In this document: positions 17,747-25,878 of the stretch, piece after piece
Layout of the letters: each line of letters opens with the position of its first letter
Numbering within the stretch: position 1 is the first letter of the stretch
Source of the DNA: Paenibacillus faecalis
Lineage (GTDB): Bacteria > Bacillota > Bacilli > Paenibacillales > Paenibacillaceae
Direction of reading: 5' to 3'
NCBI RefSeq assembly: GCF_900289175.1
Contig: NZ_LT985747.1
Span: 1,821,937 to 1,885,936 of the forward strand
Length of the DNA: 64,000 nt
Made by a program: the position numbers and the translations under genes
The notes under the pieces: generated by a model
The model's database searches: none
Told to the model about the DNA's origin: nothing
The model's input: only the letters and a program-made list of their open reading frames with translations

Positions 17747-17783
17747 AAAAATATAAGCCCGCCTTCTCTATGAAGAACGGGCT
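17745..17783 (-). terminator. Terminator of the NADH oxidase gene
   Basis: AGCCCG and CGGGCT close a loop of about 16 bases. The minus strand then reads TATATTTTTTT. The stem starts nine bases after the stop at 17792. Confidence 0.75.
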
Positions 17784-17791
17784 GTATGAAC

Positions 17792-19153
17792 TTAAGAGTG
17801 AATAGGCTCTCCTGCCTTCACCTCTGGAAGTGCGGCAAGTCCAGCTGTATTCAGAAAATTCCATGGCTTGTTGAAATGCGGCTGGAAGAAAAAATCCATA
17901 AATGCAAGCTGGTCAATTGTCATTCCGTTTTGAATACATACGGACAAGGTGTTAATGGACTGGGTCAGATCGGCCTCAGAAATGATTTGAGCGCCCAAGA
18001 TCCGGCGGCTGTCTTTTTCAAAAACAACCTTAACCATGACCGACTCAAAAGTCGGCATAAACTCCGGACGATAATGATCGGTGATCGTCACTGTATCCAC
18101 ATTCATTTTCTCAGCAGCACAGGCCCCTTCTGTCAAACCGGTAGAACCGATGTTGAGCCCATATATTTTGAGTCCAGACGTTCCCTGGGTCCCCATATAC
18201 TCAGTCGTTGGAGTCACAAGATTACGCGCCACCAGTGTCCCCATGCGTACGGCGTTGGTCGCCAACGGAATATAGGCTGTCTTTCCTGTTGGATTGTAGT
18301 GTACCGAGCAGTTGTCCCCAGCGGCGAAAACATCCTTTTTACTGGTCTGCATATAGTTGTCTACGATGATTGCTCCGTTCGGGAGCATATCGACCTGTCC
18401 CTTGAGCAGCTCGGTGTTGGGGCGGAAACCAATGCACAGAATCACCAGATCGGTTTCGATCTCCCCTTTGTCCGTTATGACCCTGCTGACCTTACCATCC
18501 TTCCCCTGGAAAGATTGAACCGTTTGATTCAATGCCAGCTCAATGCCATGGTTACGGAAAGCTTCCTCAATTTTCCCGCTAAATTCCGGGTCCAAATATT
18601 TATTCAGTATTCGCTCCTCACTGTCTATAAGCGTCACCTGCTTGCCGTTCATCTGAAACGCCTCGACAAGCTCAACACCAATATAGCCTGCACCTACAAC
18701 TGTAATATGTTTTGCATTTTTCGCCTTTTCAATAATGGTATTGGAATGGTTATAGTTCTTACAGAGCAATATATTATCAAGTTTTATTCCATCCAGCTTT
18801 GGAACAATCGGCCAGGAACCCGTTGTAACAATCAATTTGTCAAAAGAATCCTCAAAGCTTTCGCCTGATTCCATATTGCGTACCTTCATCGTCTTAGCAT
18901 CTGTATCAACCGACAACACTTCATGAAGCATCTTCGTTTTGACACCAAGCTCATCCAGCTTCCCGGGTGATGAATAGAATAATCCATCGGGATCTTTAAC
19001 AACGCCTCCTACATAAAGGGCGATACCACAGGATAAAAAGGAAATATTATCATTACGTTCATAAACGGTGATCTCGGCATCAGGATAAAGCTTAGCTGTA
19101 TTTACAATAGCTGCCGTTCCGGCATGGGTACATCCGATGACTGCGACTTTCAT
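17792..19153 (-). CDS. nox: FAD-dependent NADH oxidase / CoA-disulfide reductase family
   Basis: A 453-residue cytoplasmic flavoenzyme. The N-terminal FAD site is VIGCTHAG, the redox-active Cys42 is in SFLSCGIAL, and the NADH-binding site near residue 155 is VVGAGYIGVE. The second FAD motif VFAAGDNCS is followed by the dimerisation domain. Length and single Cys42 match water-forming NADH oxidases, which regenerate NAD+ by reducing O2 through a cysteine sulfenic acid; CoA-disulfide reductases share this layout, so the exact activity is not settled. A Rex-like operator about 78 bases upstream supports a role in NADH disposal. Confidence 0.88.
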   Translation of the reverse strand: MKVAVIGCTHAGTAAIVNTAKLYPDAEITVYERNDNISFLSCGIALYVGGVVKDPDGLFYSSPGKLDELGVKTKMLHEVLSVDTDAKTMKVRNMESGESFEDSFDKLIVTTGSWPIVPKLDGIKLDNILLCKNYNHSNTIIEKAKNAKHITVVGAGYIGVELVEAFQMNGKQVTLIDSEERILNKYLDPEFSGKIEEAFRNHGIELALNQTVQSFQGKDGKVSRVITDKGEIETDLVILCIGFRPNTELLKGQVDMLPNGAIIVDNYMQTSKKDVFAAGDNCSVHYNPTGKTAYIPLATNAVRMGTLVARNLVTPTTEYMGTQGTSGLKIYGLNIGSTGLTEGACAAEKMNVDTVTITDHYRPEFMPTFESVMVKVVFEKDSRRILGAQIISEADLTQSINTLSVCIQNGMTIDQLAFMDFFFQPHFNKPWNFLNTAGLAALPEVKAGEPIHS

Positions 19154-19230
19154 GAAATAGGTTCCTCCTCAAAATGAATCTCTATCTGATTAAGATGATC
19201 TTTTTGATCTAAAATCATGCCTGGCGATAT

Positions 19231-19244
19231 GTGAAATATTTCAC
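19231..19244. promoter_or_regulatory. Rex-type operator upstream of nox
   Basis: GTGAAATATTTCAC is a perfect 14-base palindrome and matches the core of the Rex box (TTGTGAAnnnnTTCACAA). Rex releases DNA when NADH is high. It sits in the 371-base gap 19154-19524, in which I see no gene. Confidence 0.7.
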
Positions 19245-19524
19245 CTTAGAGTTGTTTTCTATTTTAGTGTGATTTATTTTACATTTCAATAGCTTTGCCA
19301 TATTCGACATACTTTGTTCATATTTTCACTTATTTGGTGAGCAAAAAGATATTGCCTTTTTAACAACGGCGTAATAACGCAATAGCGTTTATCAACATTT
19401 CTGACTTTTAGCGCTTTATCGACATGTTTTTATTATGCTTTCCAAGGGTAAAAAAAGATAACAGACTCTAGCTGAAATATGGCTGAAAAGTCCAGTTCGC
19501 TTACACAGAGAGGAGGGCTTTGTC

Positions 19525-20184
19525 ATGAAAACCGTGTTCGTGGCCGGGGCCAATGGACGTACAGGAGAGAAAATCACAAAGCTTCTGGCCAAGGATGGAT
19601 ATGAAGTGATTTGTCTCATTCGCCAAGAAGCTCCCCAACCTGATTTTCAAGTCACGGGAGTAAAAAGTGTATCCGGGGATTTAAACGGGAATATCTCTGA
19701 CTGTCTTAAGGGGGTCGATGCGGTTATCTGCGCAGCCGGAGCCGGTATTGATGATGATCCAGAGGAGGTTGACCATGTCGGGACTGTACGACTCATTGAG
19801 CAGTGTGTCATTGAAGGCATTCAGCGCTTTATTATGATCAGCTCCATGGGCACGAATCACCAGAGCAGTATTCCTGATCTCAAACCGACCCTCATTGCTA
19901 AACAAAAAACAGAAACGATATTGGAAGAAAGCACACTGGTGCATACGATCATTCGTCCTGGAAGGTTGACGGATGATAAGCCTACAGGCTTGGTTGAAGC
20001 AGCAAGACATTTGAAACATTTCGGAGAAATTTCCCGGGACGATGTAGCGCGAGCAGCTGTACTTTCACTCACAATGCCGGAGATGGAAAACGAATCATTT
20101 GATCTAATACAGGGTGATATTCCGATTGAACAGGCGCTATTACGTATAACAAGCGTAAACAGCTCTACCGTCTTTGACGAATAG
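19525..20184 (+). CDS. NAD(P)-binding atypical SDR protein, YhfK-like
   Basis: A 219-residue Rossmann-fold protein of the NAD(P)H-binding SDR_a5-like group. The nucleotide motif GANGRTGEKI is near residue 8. The stretch RFIMISSMGT is followed by IIRPGRLTDD, both typical of YhfK/YwnB-like proteins. The ATG at 19525 follows GAGAGGAGG. These proteins are often called sugar epimerases or NADH-flavin reductases, but the activity is unproven. Confidence 0.88.
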   Translation: MKTVFVAGANGRTGEKITKLLAKDGYEVICLIRQEAPQPDFQVTGVKSVSGDLNGNISDCLKGVDAVICAAGAGIDDDPEEVDHVGTVRLIEQCVIEGIQRFIMISSMGTNHQSSIPDLKPTLIAKQKTETILEESTLVHTIIRPGRLTDDKPTGLVEAARHLKHFGEISRDDVARAAVLSLTMPEMENESFDLIQGDIPIEQALLRITSVNSSTVFDE

Positions 20185-20264
20185 CCTTCCGTTTTGCGAA
20201 AGAAATCCAAGATTAATCTACAATGAGCAGGATTGTATATTCAATAGGAAGTCGCCTGCCATGC

Positions 20265-20329
20265 TTAACTGCAAAAGTACATTAAAAAAGTGGGTATTTC
20301 CGTTTTGGGAGAAATTAACTGTAAAAGCG
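20265..20329 (+). repeat. Short repeat array, left of the IS element
   Basis: Two partial units, TTAACTGCAAAAGTACATT (from 20265) and TTAACTGTAAAAG (from 20315), are spaced 50 bases apart and stop at the left end of the IS. The same unit occurs on the right side (21793-21918) in the opposite orientation. Confidence 0.7.
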
Positions 20330-20403
20330 GCTAGGCCCCCTAATTCCGGAGTCTACACCGTAAAAATAATGTTTGTCGTATGAACACTCATTTTTTCAAA
20401 TTC

Positions 20404-21300
20404 TTACAACGTTCGATGGAACTTGGCCCGATCTTCTTCCTTCTGTTGCATCACCCAACTGCTGAATACTATGGGCGCCTTGCGTTTCAAACTGCCATGC
20501 ATTCTACGGTTGTTGTAAAAATCCATGTAACGATCAACGGCGGCATACGCATCATCCATGGTCTCAAATGTTTCCTTGGTCAATAGGTCGCGCTCCATCA
20601 AACTATGGAACGACTCGATGTAGGCATTCATGTTTGGTGTCTTCGGCGGGATACGCTCATGGAGCATTCCCCAGCTTTCACAAGTATCGCCGAACAGCAC
20701 ACTCACAAACTGAGGACCGTTGTCGGTGCGGATCGCGGGCATCTCCTTCCCCGGTCGCCATCGACTCTCTATCGCCCGTCCTAAAGCCTGACACACATGC
20801 TTGGCCTCGCAAACGGCGCCTCTGTAGTAGGCGACAATGACGCGGTCGAACACATCGATCACGCTGAAAACGAAAAAGAAGCGGTCGCGGCCGGCAACAT
20901 ATCCATACTTAATGTCCGCTTGCCACAGCTGATTCGGACCGGTGACGAGTCGGTTTCGAGCCAGTCTCCTCGGGTGCTTGGACGTTGGCTTTCGCTGCTG
21001 CTGAAGGATGCCTAACTCCTTGCAGAGACGATATGCTTTCGACTTACCGAGTATCAAGTCATGCTCATTGCGCAAACACTGAGCCAGCAACTTGTAGCCG
21101 TAGATGTGCTCTTCGCCTTCCACAAGCTCCAGCAGCCACTCCTTGATCTGCTCGTCACTTACCTTGTGACCTTGCAGCGTAAGGGAGTACCCGGGACAAG
21201 GACGTCCTCTTCTGATGGTACCAGCAGCCTCTGCGGGCTGCTTCGAGCGTTTGAGGCGTTCATAGTAAGTGGATTCTGCCAGGCCTAAGATACCCAGCAC
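20404..21300 (-). CDS. IS3-family transposase OrfB (DDE catalytic part)
   Basis: The catalytic half of the transposase. The annotated start is a GTG at 21300, giving 298 residues. The same frame is open upstream to a TGA just before the slippery site at 21372-21378, so the functional product is probably an OrfAB fusion made by -1 frameshifting. The DDE residues are visible in WQADIKYG, IRTDNGPQF and NAYIESFHSLME. An HTH_21-like region precedes them. It ends 70 bases inside the left end of the IS. Confidence 0.93.
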   Translation of the reverse strand: MLGILGLAESTYYERLKRSKQPAEAAGTIRRGRPCPGYSLTLQGHKVSDEQIKEWLLELVEGEEHIYGYKLLAQCLRNEHDLILGKSKAYRLCKELGILQQQRKPTSKHPRRLARNRLVTGPNQLWQADIKYGYVAGRDRFFFVFSVIDVFDRVIVAYYRGAVCEAKHVCQALGRAIESRWRPGKEMPAIRTDNGPQFVSVLFGDTCESWGMLHERIPPKTPNMNAYIESFHSLMERDLLTKETFETMDDAYAAVDRYMDFYNNRRMHGSLKRKAPIVFSSWVMQQKEEDRAKFHRTL

Positions 21301-21338
21301 AAGGACTGCTGCATTTCCCTGCTTAATAAAGTGGTCGG

Positions 21339-21665
21339 CTATTTCGAATTTTTCGGATAAGCAGGGTTCTTCTTTTTTAGCAATTCACGCAGAATTTCAA
21401 TTTCAAGTTCCTTTTCGCCAAGCATCTTCACCGCTTTTTCGTACTTCTCTTCCACGACCTGAAGCCGCTTCAGTTCTTGCAACTGATGATCCGCTGGCGG
21501 CAGTTCGTGAATATCTACTTGATCCCGATACGTTCGAATCCAGGTACGAATCGTTTCCGGGTGGAGGTTGTACTTTCGGGCGAGTACCCCCACTTTGATC
21601 CCGGACATGGCTTCGCGCACCACCTCGAGACGCACTTCCTCGTACAACTTGCTTGACCGTCTCAT
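21339..21665 (-). CDS. IS3-family transposase OrfA (helix-turn-helix part)
   Basis: A 108-residue DNA-binding protein. The helix-turn-helix GIKVGVLARKYNLHPETIRT is followed by a C-terminal coiled coil with leucine heptads (ELEIEILRELLKKK). I chose the ATG at 21665, nine bases after GGGGGG; an ATG at 21674 directly abuts that site. The A6G slippery motif lies close to its 3' end. Confidence 0.88.
   Translation of the reverse strand: MRRSSKLYEEVRLEVVREAMSGIKVGVLARKYNLHPETIRTWIRTYRDQVDIHELPPADHQLQELKRLQVVEEKYEKAVKMLGEKELEIEILRELLKKKNPAYPKNSK
21372..21378 (-). other. Programmed -1 frameshift site (A AAA AAG)
   Basis: On the minus strand orfA reads CTA AAA AAG AAG. The orfB frame is -1 relative to it, reading AAA AAA GAA, and is open from two codons before this point. 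A6G is the classic IS3-family slippage sequence for making the OrfAB transposase. Confidence 0.8.
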
Positions 21666-21792
21666 CCTGTTCATCCCCCCTAGAAATACAATAATATATT
21701 GTTGGGGTGGACTCCAATTCAATTAGGGGGCCGTGGAGAAAGCACAGTTAAAATTCAAACTTTTCGCCAAAAAGCTTGTTTCGTGCGGAATC

Positions 21793-21918
21793 AAATGTAT
21801 TTTTGCAGGTAAACTGCCCCAAAAGAGAATATATCGCTGATTTAAATGTATTTTTGCAGGTAAACTGCCCAACCGAGAAAAAATAGCTCGTTTAAATGTT
21901 CTTTTGCAGTTAAAGACT
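21793..21918 (-). repeat. Tandem repeat array, right of the IS element
   Basis: Three units with starts at 21793, 21844 and 21894. The first two share 27 identical bases (beginning AAATGTATTTTTGCAGG) with a 51-base period. The third is diverged (AAATGTTCTTTTGCAG). Read on the minus strand, these match the unit at 20265 on the plus strand. Confidence 0.8.
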
Positions 21919-21956
21919 AGAGTTCGTGCCAAACTTATACTTTCTTAGATTTAAAC

Positions 21957-21996
21957 AAAACCACCGGATTGTAGCCTAAGCTATCTCCCGGTGGTT
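21957..21996 (-). terminator. Terminator of the B12-sensor/kinase operon
   Basis: AACCACCGG and CCGGTGGTT form the stem, and the minus strand continues TTTTGTTT. It lies nine bases after the kinase stop at 22005. Confidence 0.75.
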
Positions 21997-22004
21997 GTTC
22001 CATC

Positions 22005-23726
22005 TTATTTCAAATATGCTTCCAATTCTCTGCATGCTTCTTCATATAACGGAAGCAGCGAATCCGTCTCAGCAAGTATAGGTTCCAGAAGGCCATCCTT
22101 AGCAGCGGTCTCGATTCGGGATAACAGTCTGGAAAACCTATCGATCCCAAGACTCAAGCTGCTCGATTTCAGGTTATGAGCTAGAAGCGCAATCTCATCC
22201 AGATCACCTGCTTGTATGAACTGTTTAAGCTTAGCAATTTTAAATGGGGTTTCCTCTTTATACATTTCAAGCAAAACAGATAATAAATCCGGCCCCTCTT
22301 CATCATTCAGCTCTTGAATATCATGAAGAACGGATTCATCCAGCACCTGATGCGCTTCTGCCTTCGGAAGCCACTTATATAGTGCTTCAGACAAAGAATC
22401 GAGATTTACCGGTTTGGTTAAATAATCGTCCATCCCAGCTGCCAAGAAGCGCTCAGGGTTGCTCTCTTTCGTATCCCCTGTTAGGGCGATGATCGTAACA
22501 GGTGAGCAACCCTGTTCCTGCTCAAGTCTTCGGATCGTTGCTGCTGCCTCCAACCCGCTTTGTTTCGGCATGATATTATCCATAAAAATGAGTGAGTATT
22601 GTTTTTGTTGAGCAGCAAGAACAGCTTCTTCCCCATTGAAGGCCACATCCACATTATCAATGCCTAGCCGCCGAAGCTGCATCAGAAGCACCTGACGATT
22701 GATCGGATTGTCCTCTGCGATAAGCACGGGAGCCTCCAAATGAAGACATTGCCCGTTCAGTGTCCCTGTACCTTGTCCTGTTCTGTGGTTCGCTGTCCTC
22801 ATCGATGTCCCGATACTATGCACGTCTCCTTTGTGAAGCTTGATTTCGAACCAGAAGCAGGAGCCCTGCCCCTCTTCACTGTCTAATCCGATAACTCCCT
22901 CCATCAGCTCAATGAACGATTTGCATATCGAAAGCCCTAATCCTGTACCTCCATACTGCGAGGAGCTTCCCTCATCGGTCTGTACATAAGGCTGGAACAG
23001 CTTCTTCTGGTCCTCTGATGAAATGCCGATACCGTTGTCCTCTATTTCAAATCGCAGCAGCTGATATTGGCTTGAATCTTCGAGCAAAAGCACCCGAATA
23101 TTCAATTGACCGCCGCTCGTAAATTTATTCGCATTGTTCAATAGATTAAGCACCACTTGGTTGATGCGAGCAGAGTCACCAATCAGATGTCGATCTATTC
23201 TGTCATCTACGTGAGCGAATAACCGATTGCCGTTATCTTTAATTTTGCTATCCAGCAGTTTAGAAATATGATTGATCATATGATGGATACCAACCGGCTC
23301 TAATTTCAAGTCCATTTTACCGGCGTCAATCTTGGACATATCCAACAGATCGTTAATCATATTTAACAATAAGGCTGATGATTCATGAATAACCTTAACC
23401 GATTCCCGGTGCTTGGCAGGCAGGTCCGGTCCATCCATAAGTTCCGCCATCCCCATGATTCCGGTCATCGGCGTTCTTATTTCATGGCTGATCATGGCCA
23501 AAAGCGAGCTCTTGGCCTCGTTAGCCCGCTCCGCCTCCAACCGCGCTTCCTTCAGTTCAGCGTTGCTTTTGGCAAGCTGACGCTGAAGTGTAACCATTTC
23601 GTTGTTCATAGCCGAAAATTCACTCAACACTTTTTCTTCCTGAGCTCGAAAACGCACAATCTGATCCGACAAATATTCAATCATTTTCCGTAGATCATTT
23701 CCCGTCTCAATACTTGATTTCTGCAA
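22005..23726 (-). CDS. Soluble hybrid histidine kinase (HisKA-HATPase-REC-HPt)
   Basis: A 573-residue cytoplasmic phosphorelay protein with no membrane segment and no recognisable sensor domain. In order it has a coiled coil (about 20-75), HisKA with His81 (ISHEIRTPM), HATPase_c (NLLNNANKF, DNGIGIS, GTGLGLSI), a receiver with Asp383 (LIFMDNIMPK) and an HPt domain with His517 (LAHNLKSSSLSLG). I chose the TTG at 23726 behind AGGGAAGGGGGA. A TTG at 23774 overlapping the upstream stop by four bases is also possible. Lacking its own sensor, it probably receives its signal from the B12-binding protein encoded directly upstream (inference). Confidence 0.9.
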   Translation of the reverse strand: MQKSSIETGNDLRKMIEYLSDQIVRFRAQEEKVLSEFSAMNNEMVTLQRQLAKSNAELKEARLEAERANEAKSSLLAMISHEIRTPMTGIMGMAELMDGPDLPAKHRESVKVIHESSALLLNMINDLLDMSKIDAGKMDLKLEPVGIHHMINHISKLLDSKIKDNGNRLFAHVDDRIDRHLIGDSARINQVVLNLLNNANKFTSGGQLNIRVLLLEDSSQYQLLRFEIEDNGIGISSEDQKKLFQPYVQTDEGSSSQYGGTGLGLSICKSFIELMEGVIGLDSEEGQGSCFWFEIKLHKGDVHSIGTSMRTANHRTGQGTGTLNGQCLHLEAPVLIAEDNPINRQVLLMQLRRLGIDNVDVAFNGEEAVLAAQQKQYSLIFMDNIMPKQSGLEAAATIRRLEQEQGCSPVTIIALTGDTKESNPERFLAAGMDDYLTKPVNLDSLSEALYKWLPKAEAHQVLDESVLHDIQELNDEEGPDLLSVLLEMYKEETPFKIAKLKQFIQAGDLDEIALLAHNLKSSSLSLGIDRFSRLLSRIETAAKDGLLEPILAETDSLLPLYEEACRELEAYLK

Positions 23727-23770
23727 GGGTCTTCCCCCTTCCCTGTAACGGAATAAAGCATCATTTCTAA

Positions 23771-24835
23771 TCAACCAGTGGTCGAAGAAGCGATCAGCTG
23801 CTCCGCTAAAATGACGGTCGTTTCAGCATCAGGTGCATACCCATCTGCACCTATTTCTTTCCATAGGTTAGGGTCCAAATTAAACGGCAGGCCCCCGACC
23901 ATGATTTTCACACCACTAACAACTCGTTCAGCCTTTATCTTGGTTATAAGTTCTTTTGCCAAATGAATATGAAATGTCATCGTCACCGATATAGCAATGA
24001 TATGCGCTTTGTGATCATTTATAGCCTGAATCAAACTATCATCAGGAACGTTGGCTCCCAAGTAATACGTATCCCACCCTTCCATTTCAAACGTATCCGC
24101 AACCATCCGAAGTCCGATTTCATGCAGCTCGCTGCCCACACACGCCGCTACCATACGCAGCCCTTTATTGCCTTTCCCAATCCAGTGCGGGTATAGCCCG
24201 GAAATAATGGACTGTGTGACAGCCGTACAGTAATGCTCCTGTGCAACACTAATCGAGCCTTTATGCCATAAGCGTCCAATTTCATATTGTGTTACCTGAA
24301 AAATATACTGATATAGCGATTTAATATCCGTTCCCTGATTCAAAAGTGCATGGATCAACGTTGAAGCTCGTCTCCGGTCTCCATCCAGCAATGCTGAGAG
24401 ATAGGCCTCTGCTTCCATGGCTAGGGGATTACTACTGTCTATATAAGAAGGTATAGAAGAAGCTGGCTCCTTCATCCCCAGATCCAAATACTCCAAAACA
24501 ATGGCTTTATCCGGATGATCAAGCTTGAGAACAATCGCCTCCCGCAGTGCTCCGAGATTCACTCTTACATCTTCGGCAGTAACATGGTATCCCTCCAGCA
24601 AAGCCTTCAACCAGGATACATAGTGGATGAAAAGTGCCGGACTGTTTACGAGTACACTTTCCGCTAGATAATTCAAACTATATAAAGTATCCTGTTTTGT
24701 TCTTATTCTTCCAGACGGCCCAAATCTTTGGAGCAAGTCTGGCTGCCGGGCATACTGCCTGTCCGTAATCCATTCTGCCAGTTCACCCGCCTGTTTCAAA
24801 AGTGTCTCGCCTGCGGTACGGAATTGTATACTCAA
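23771..24835 (-). CDS. B12-binding sensor protein with CarH/LitR-type photoreceptor residues
   Basis: A 354-residue soluble protein. Residues 1-130 are helical and unrecognised; I see no MerR DNA-binding domain. Residues about 135-220 form a helical cap, with Trp190, nine residues, then Glu200-His201. Residues 225-350 form a cobalamin-binding Rossmann domain with ExHxxG at 236-241 (ELHEIG, axial ligand His238), AISVT at 281-285 and GG at 314-315. The W-x9-EH pattern plus ExHxxG is the signature of adenosylcobalamin light sensors such as CarH. The start is a TTG at 24835 behind AGGAGG. It lies just upstream of a sensorless hybrid kinase, so it may signal by protein contact rather than by DNA binding. 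Light response is inferred, not shown. Confidence 0.85.
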   Translation of the reverse strand: MSIQFRTAGETLLKQAGELAEWITDRQYARQPDLLQRFGPSGRIRTKQDTLYSLNYLAESVLVNSPALFIHYVSWLKALLEGYHVTAEDVRVNLGALREAIVLKLDHPDKAIVLEYLDLGMKEPASSIPSYIDSSNPLAMEAEAYLSALLDGDRRRASTLIHALLNQGTDIKSLYQYIFQVTQYEIGRLWHKGSISVAQEHYCTAVTQSIISGLYPHWIGKGNKGLRMVAACVGSELHEIGLRMVADTFEMEGWDTYYLGANVPDDSLIQAINDHKAHIIAISVTMTFHIHLAKELITKIKAERVVSGVKIMVGGLPFNLDPNLWKEIGADGYAPDAETTVILAEQLIASSTTG

Positions 24836-24856
24836 ATACGTCCCTCCTGTGCTGCT

Positions 24857-25153
24857 TTAATCCGCACGAACCGTATATCGTCTAACGATCGGTTTAATAT
24901 TGGCCAGTTCCTGATCAGGGTACTTCTTTTCGAGTTCATGAATACGCTTGAAATCATCGCTCGTAACCCATGAAAGATAGCTCTCTTTGTTTGTCCACGT
25001 CATGTGTACAATCAGTTCGCCTGGCTTCACCTCATTCTGCAACAGCTGAAAAGACAGAAAACCGGGCTGTTTATCTACAGACCGGCTTCGATTTCTATAC
25101 AGCCCTATCACTTCTTCCGTTTTCTCAACCGGTACCTGTACGACGGACTGCAC
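24857..25153 (-). CDS. ABM-fold monooxygenase, IsdG/HmoB-like
   Basis: A 98-residue protein of the antibiotic-biosynthesis-monooxygenase fold. SWVTSDDFKRIH keeps the Trp and His of IsdG-type heme oxygenases at the same ten-residue spacing. The catalytic Asn near the N-terminus appears to be Gln (SVVQVPV). The best in-frame start is a GTG at 25153, but it lies 16 bases from GGAGG, which is unusually far, so the start is uncertain. It is the first gene of the operon, 21 bases before the B12-binding protein. Heme or another tetrapyrrole is a possible substrate; this is inference. Confidence 0.75.
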   Translation of the reverse strand: MQSVVQVPVEKTEEVIGLYRNRSRSVDKQPGFLSFQLLQNEVKPGELIVHMTWTNKESYLSWVTSDDFKRIHELEKKYPDQELANIKPIVRRYTVRAD

Positions 25154-25226
25154 TATACAATTGGAGATACCTCCTATTTTTAACTAAATTTGGACAAAAG
25201 AAAATTAAAAGTTAATCGTTTTTTGT

Positions 25227-25232
25227 ATTATA
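25227..25232 (-). promoter_or_regulatory. Candidate -10 box for the B12-sensor operon
   Basis: TATAAT on the minus strand, 74 bases before the GTG at 25153. The best -35 (TTCGAA, 18 bases upstream) is poor, so an activator or an alternative sigma factor may be needed. Confidence 0.4.
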
Positions 25233-25335
25233 ACGTATTCTGGTTCAGGTTTCGAACAATAAACGCTAAAAAATAACAAATACAAGCTTCATATAATCGC
25301 TCAAACCCGCGTGAGCTCAATGGATATAGACTTGC

Positions 25336-25383
25336 CAAAAAAAAACAAAAAATCCTTCTTTCGGACTTAGCCGAAGAAGGATT
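25336..25383 (-). terminator. Terminator of the DUF3243 gene
   Basis: AATCCTTCTTCGG pairs with CCGAAAGAAGGATT (one bulge), followed on the minus strand by TTTTTTGTTTTTTTTT. A strong terminator. Confidence 0.9.
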
Positions 25384-25395
25384 ACCGTTCATATT

Positions 25396-25746
25396 TCATT
25401 GTATATTGCTTTTCGAAGCCAATTTCACAAGCATACGAGCCAAATGCTGCTGCTCTTCCTGCGTGCCTGCATTCCACAATTCCTGCAACAGCTTTTCCTC
25501 ACGGTTCCGTGGCTTTTCATTCGCTGCCAAATATCCGGCAACTTTCTCGGCCGCTTGAGCCAGCTGCTCTTCGCTCAAACCAATGCGCTGTGCAAGATGA
25601 ATGCGTTTATGCAAATACGATTTAAAAGAATCAAAATCACTGAGTATCCGATCCTTCTCCCCATCGTCAATCCGGCCGATTGCATCCCCCATCTTGCTTA
25701 TATCCAGTTTACCGTCTTTTTTCACAACATGATTATGCTCTGACAT
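25396..25746 (-). CDS. DUF3243 protein, YmfJ-like
   Basis: A 116-residue acidic, helical cytoplasmic protein matching the Bacillales DUF3243 family (B. subtilis YmfJ), as seen in FDSFKSYLHKRIHLAQRIGL. I chose the ATG at 25746, preceded by TAGGAGG; the longer in-frame extension to 25815 has no such site. Function is unknown. It is a single gene with its own terminator. Confidence 0.85.
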   Translation of the reverse strand: MSEHNHVVKKDGKLDISKMGDAIGRIDDGEKDRILSDFDSFKSYLHKRIHLAQRIGLSEEQLAQAAEKVAGYLAANEKPRNREEKLLQELWNAGTQEEQQHLARMLVKLASKSNIQ

Positions 25747-25878
25747 GACAGGTCCTCCTAATGTTTTGACAATAGCAAGCTTTTTTACTTTACTAAAAAG
25801 CGTCACCTTCCACATATTATTTCCGGTATAAACACTTTAGAATACAACGCAAGACTTTTGGCGTAAAATGCACCGCCG

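Larger units (their letters stand above)
20334..21732 (-). mobile_element. IS3-family insertion sequence
   Basis: A 1399-base element with orfA and orfB transposase genes. The imperfect terminal inverted repeats begin with GGCCCCCTAATT on both ends (20334-20345; complement at 21721-21732). They are followed by CCGGAGTCTACACC on the left and a related stretch, offset by a few bases, on the right. No target-site duplication is visible. Both reading frames look intact. It lies between two repeat arrays. Confidence 0.9.

Noticed and set aside
20334..21732. Target-site duplication of the IS3 element
   Set aside because: Bases next to the two ends (GGCTA and GTGGA) do not match, so no duplication can be claimed.
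21793..21918. CRISPR array
   Set aside because: Only three units, about 50-base period with near-identical spacers between the first two, and no cas genes; it is a tandem intergenic repeat.
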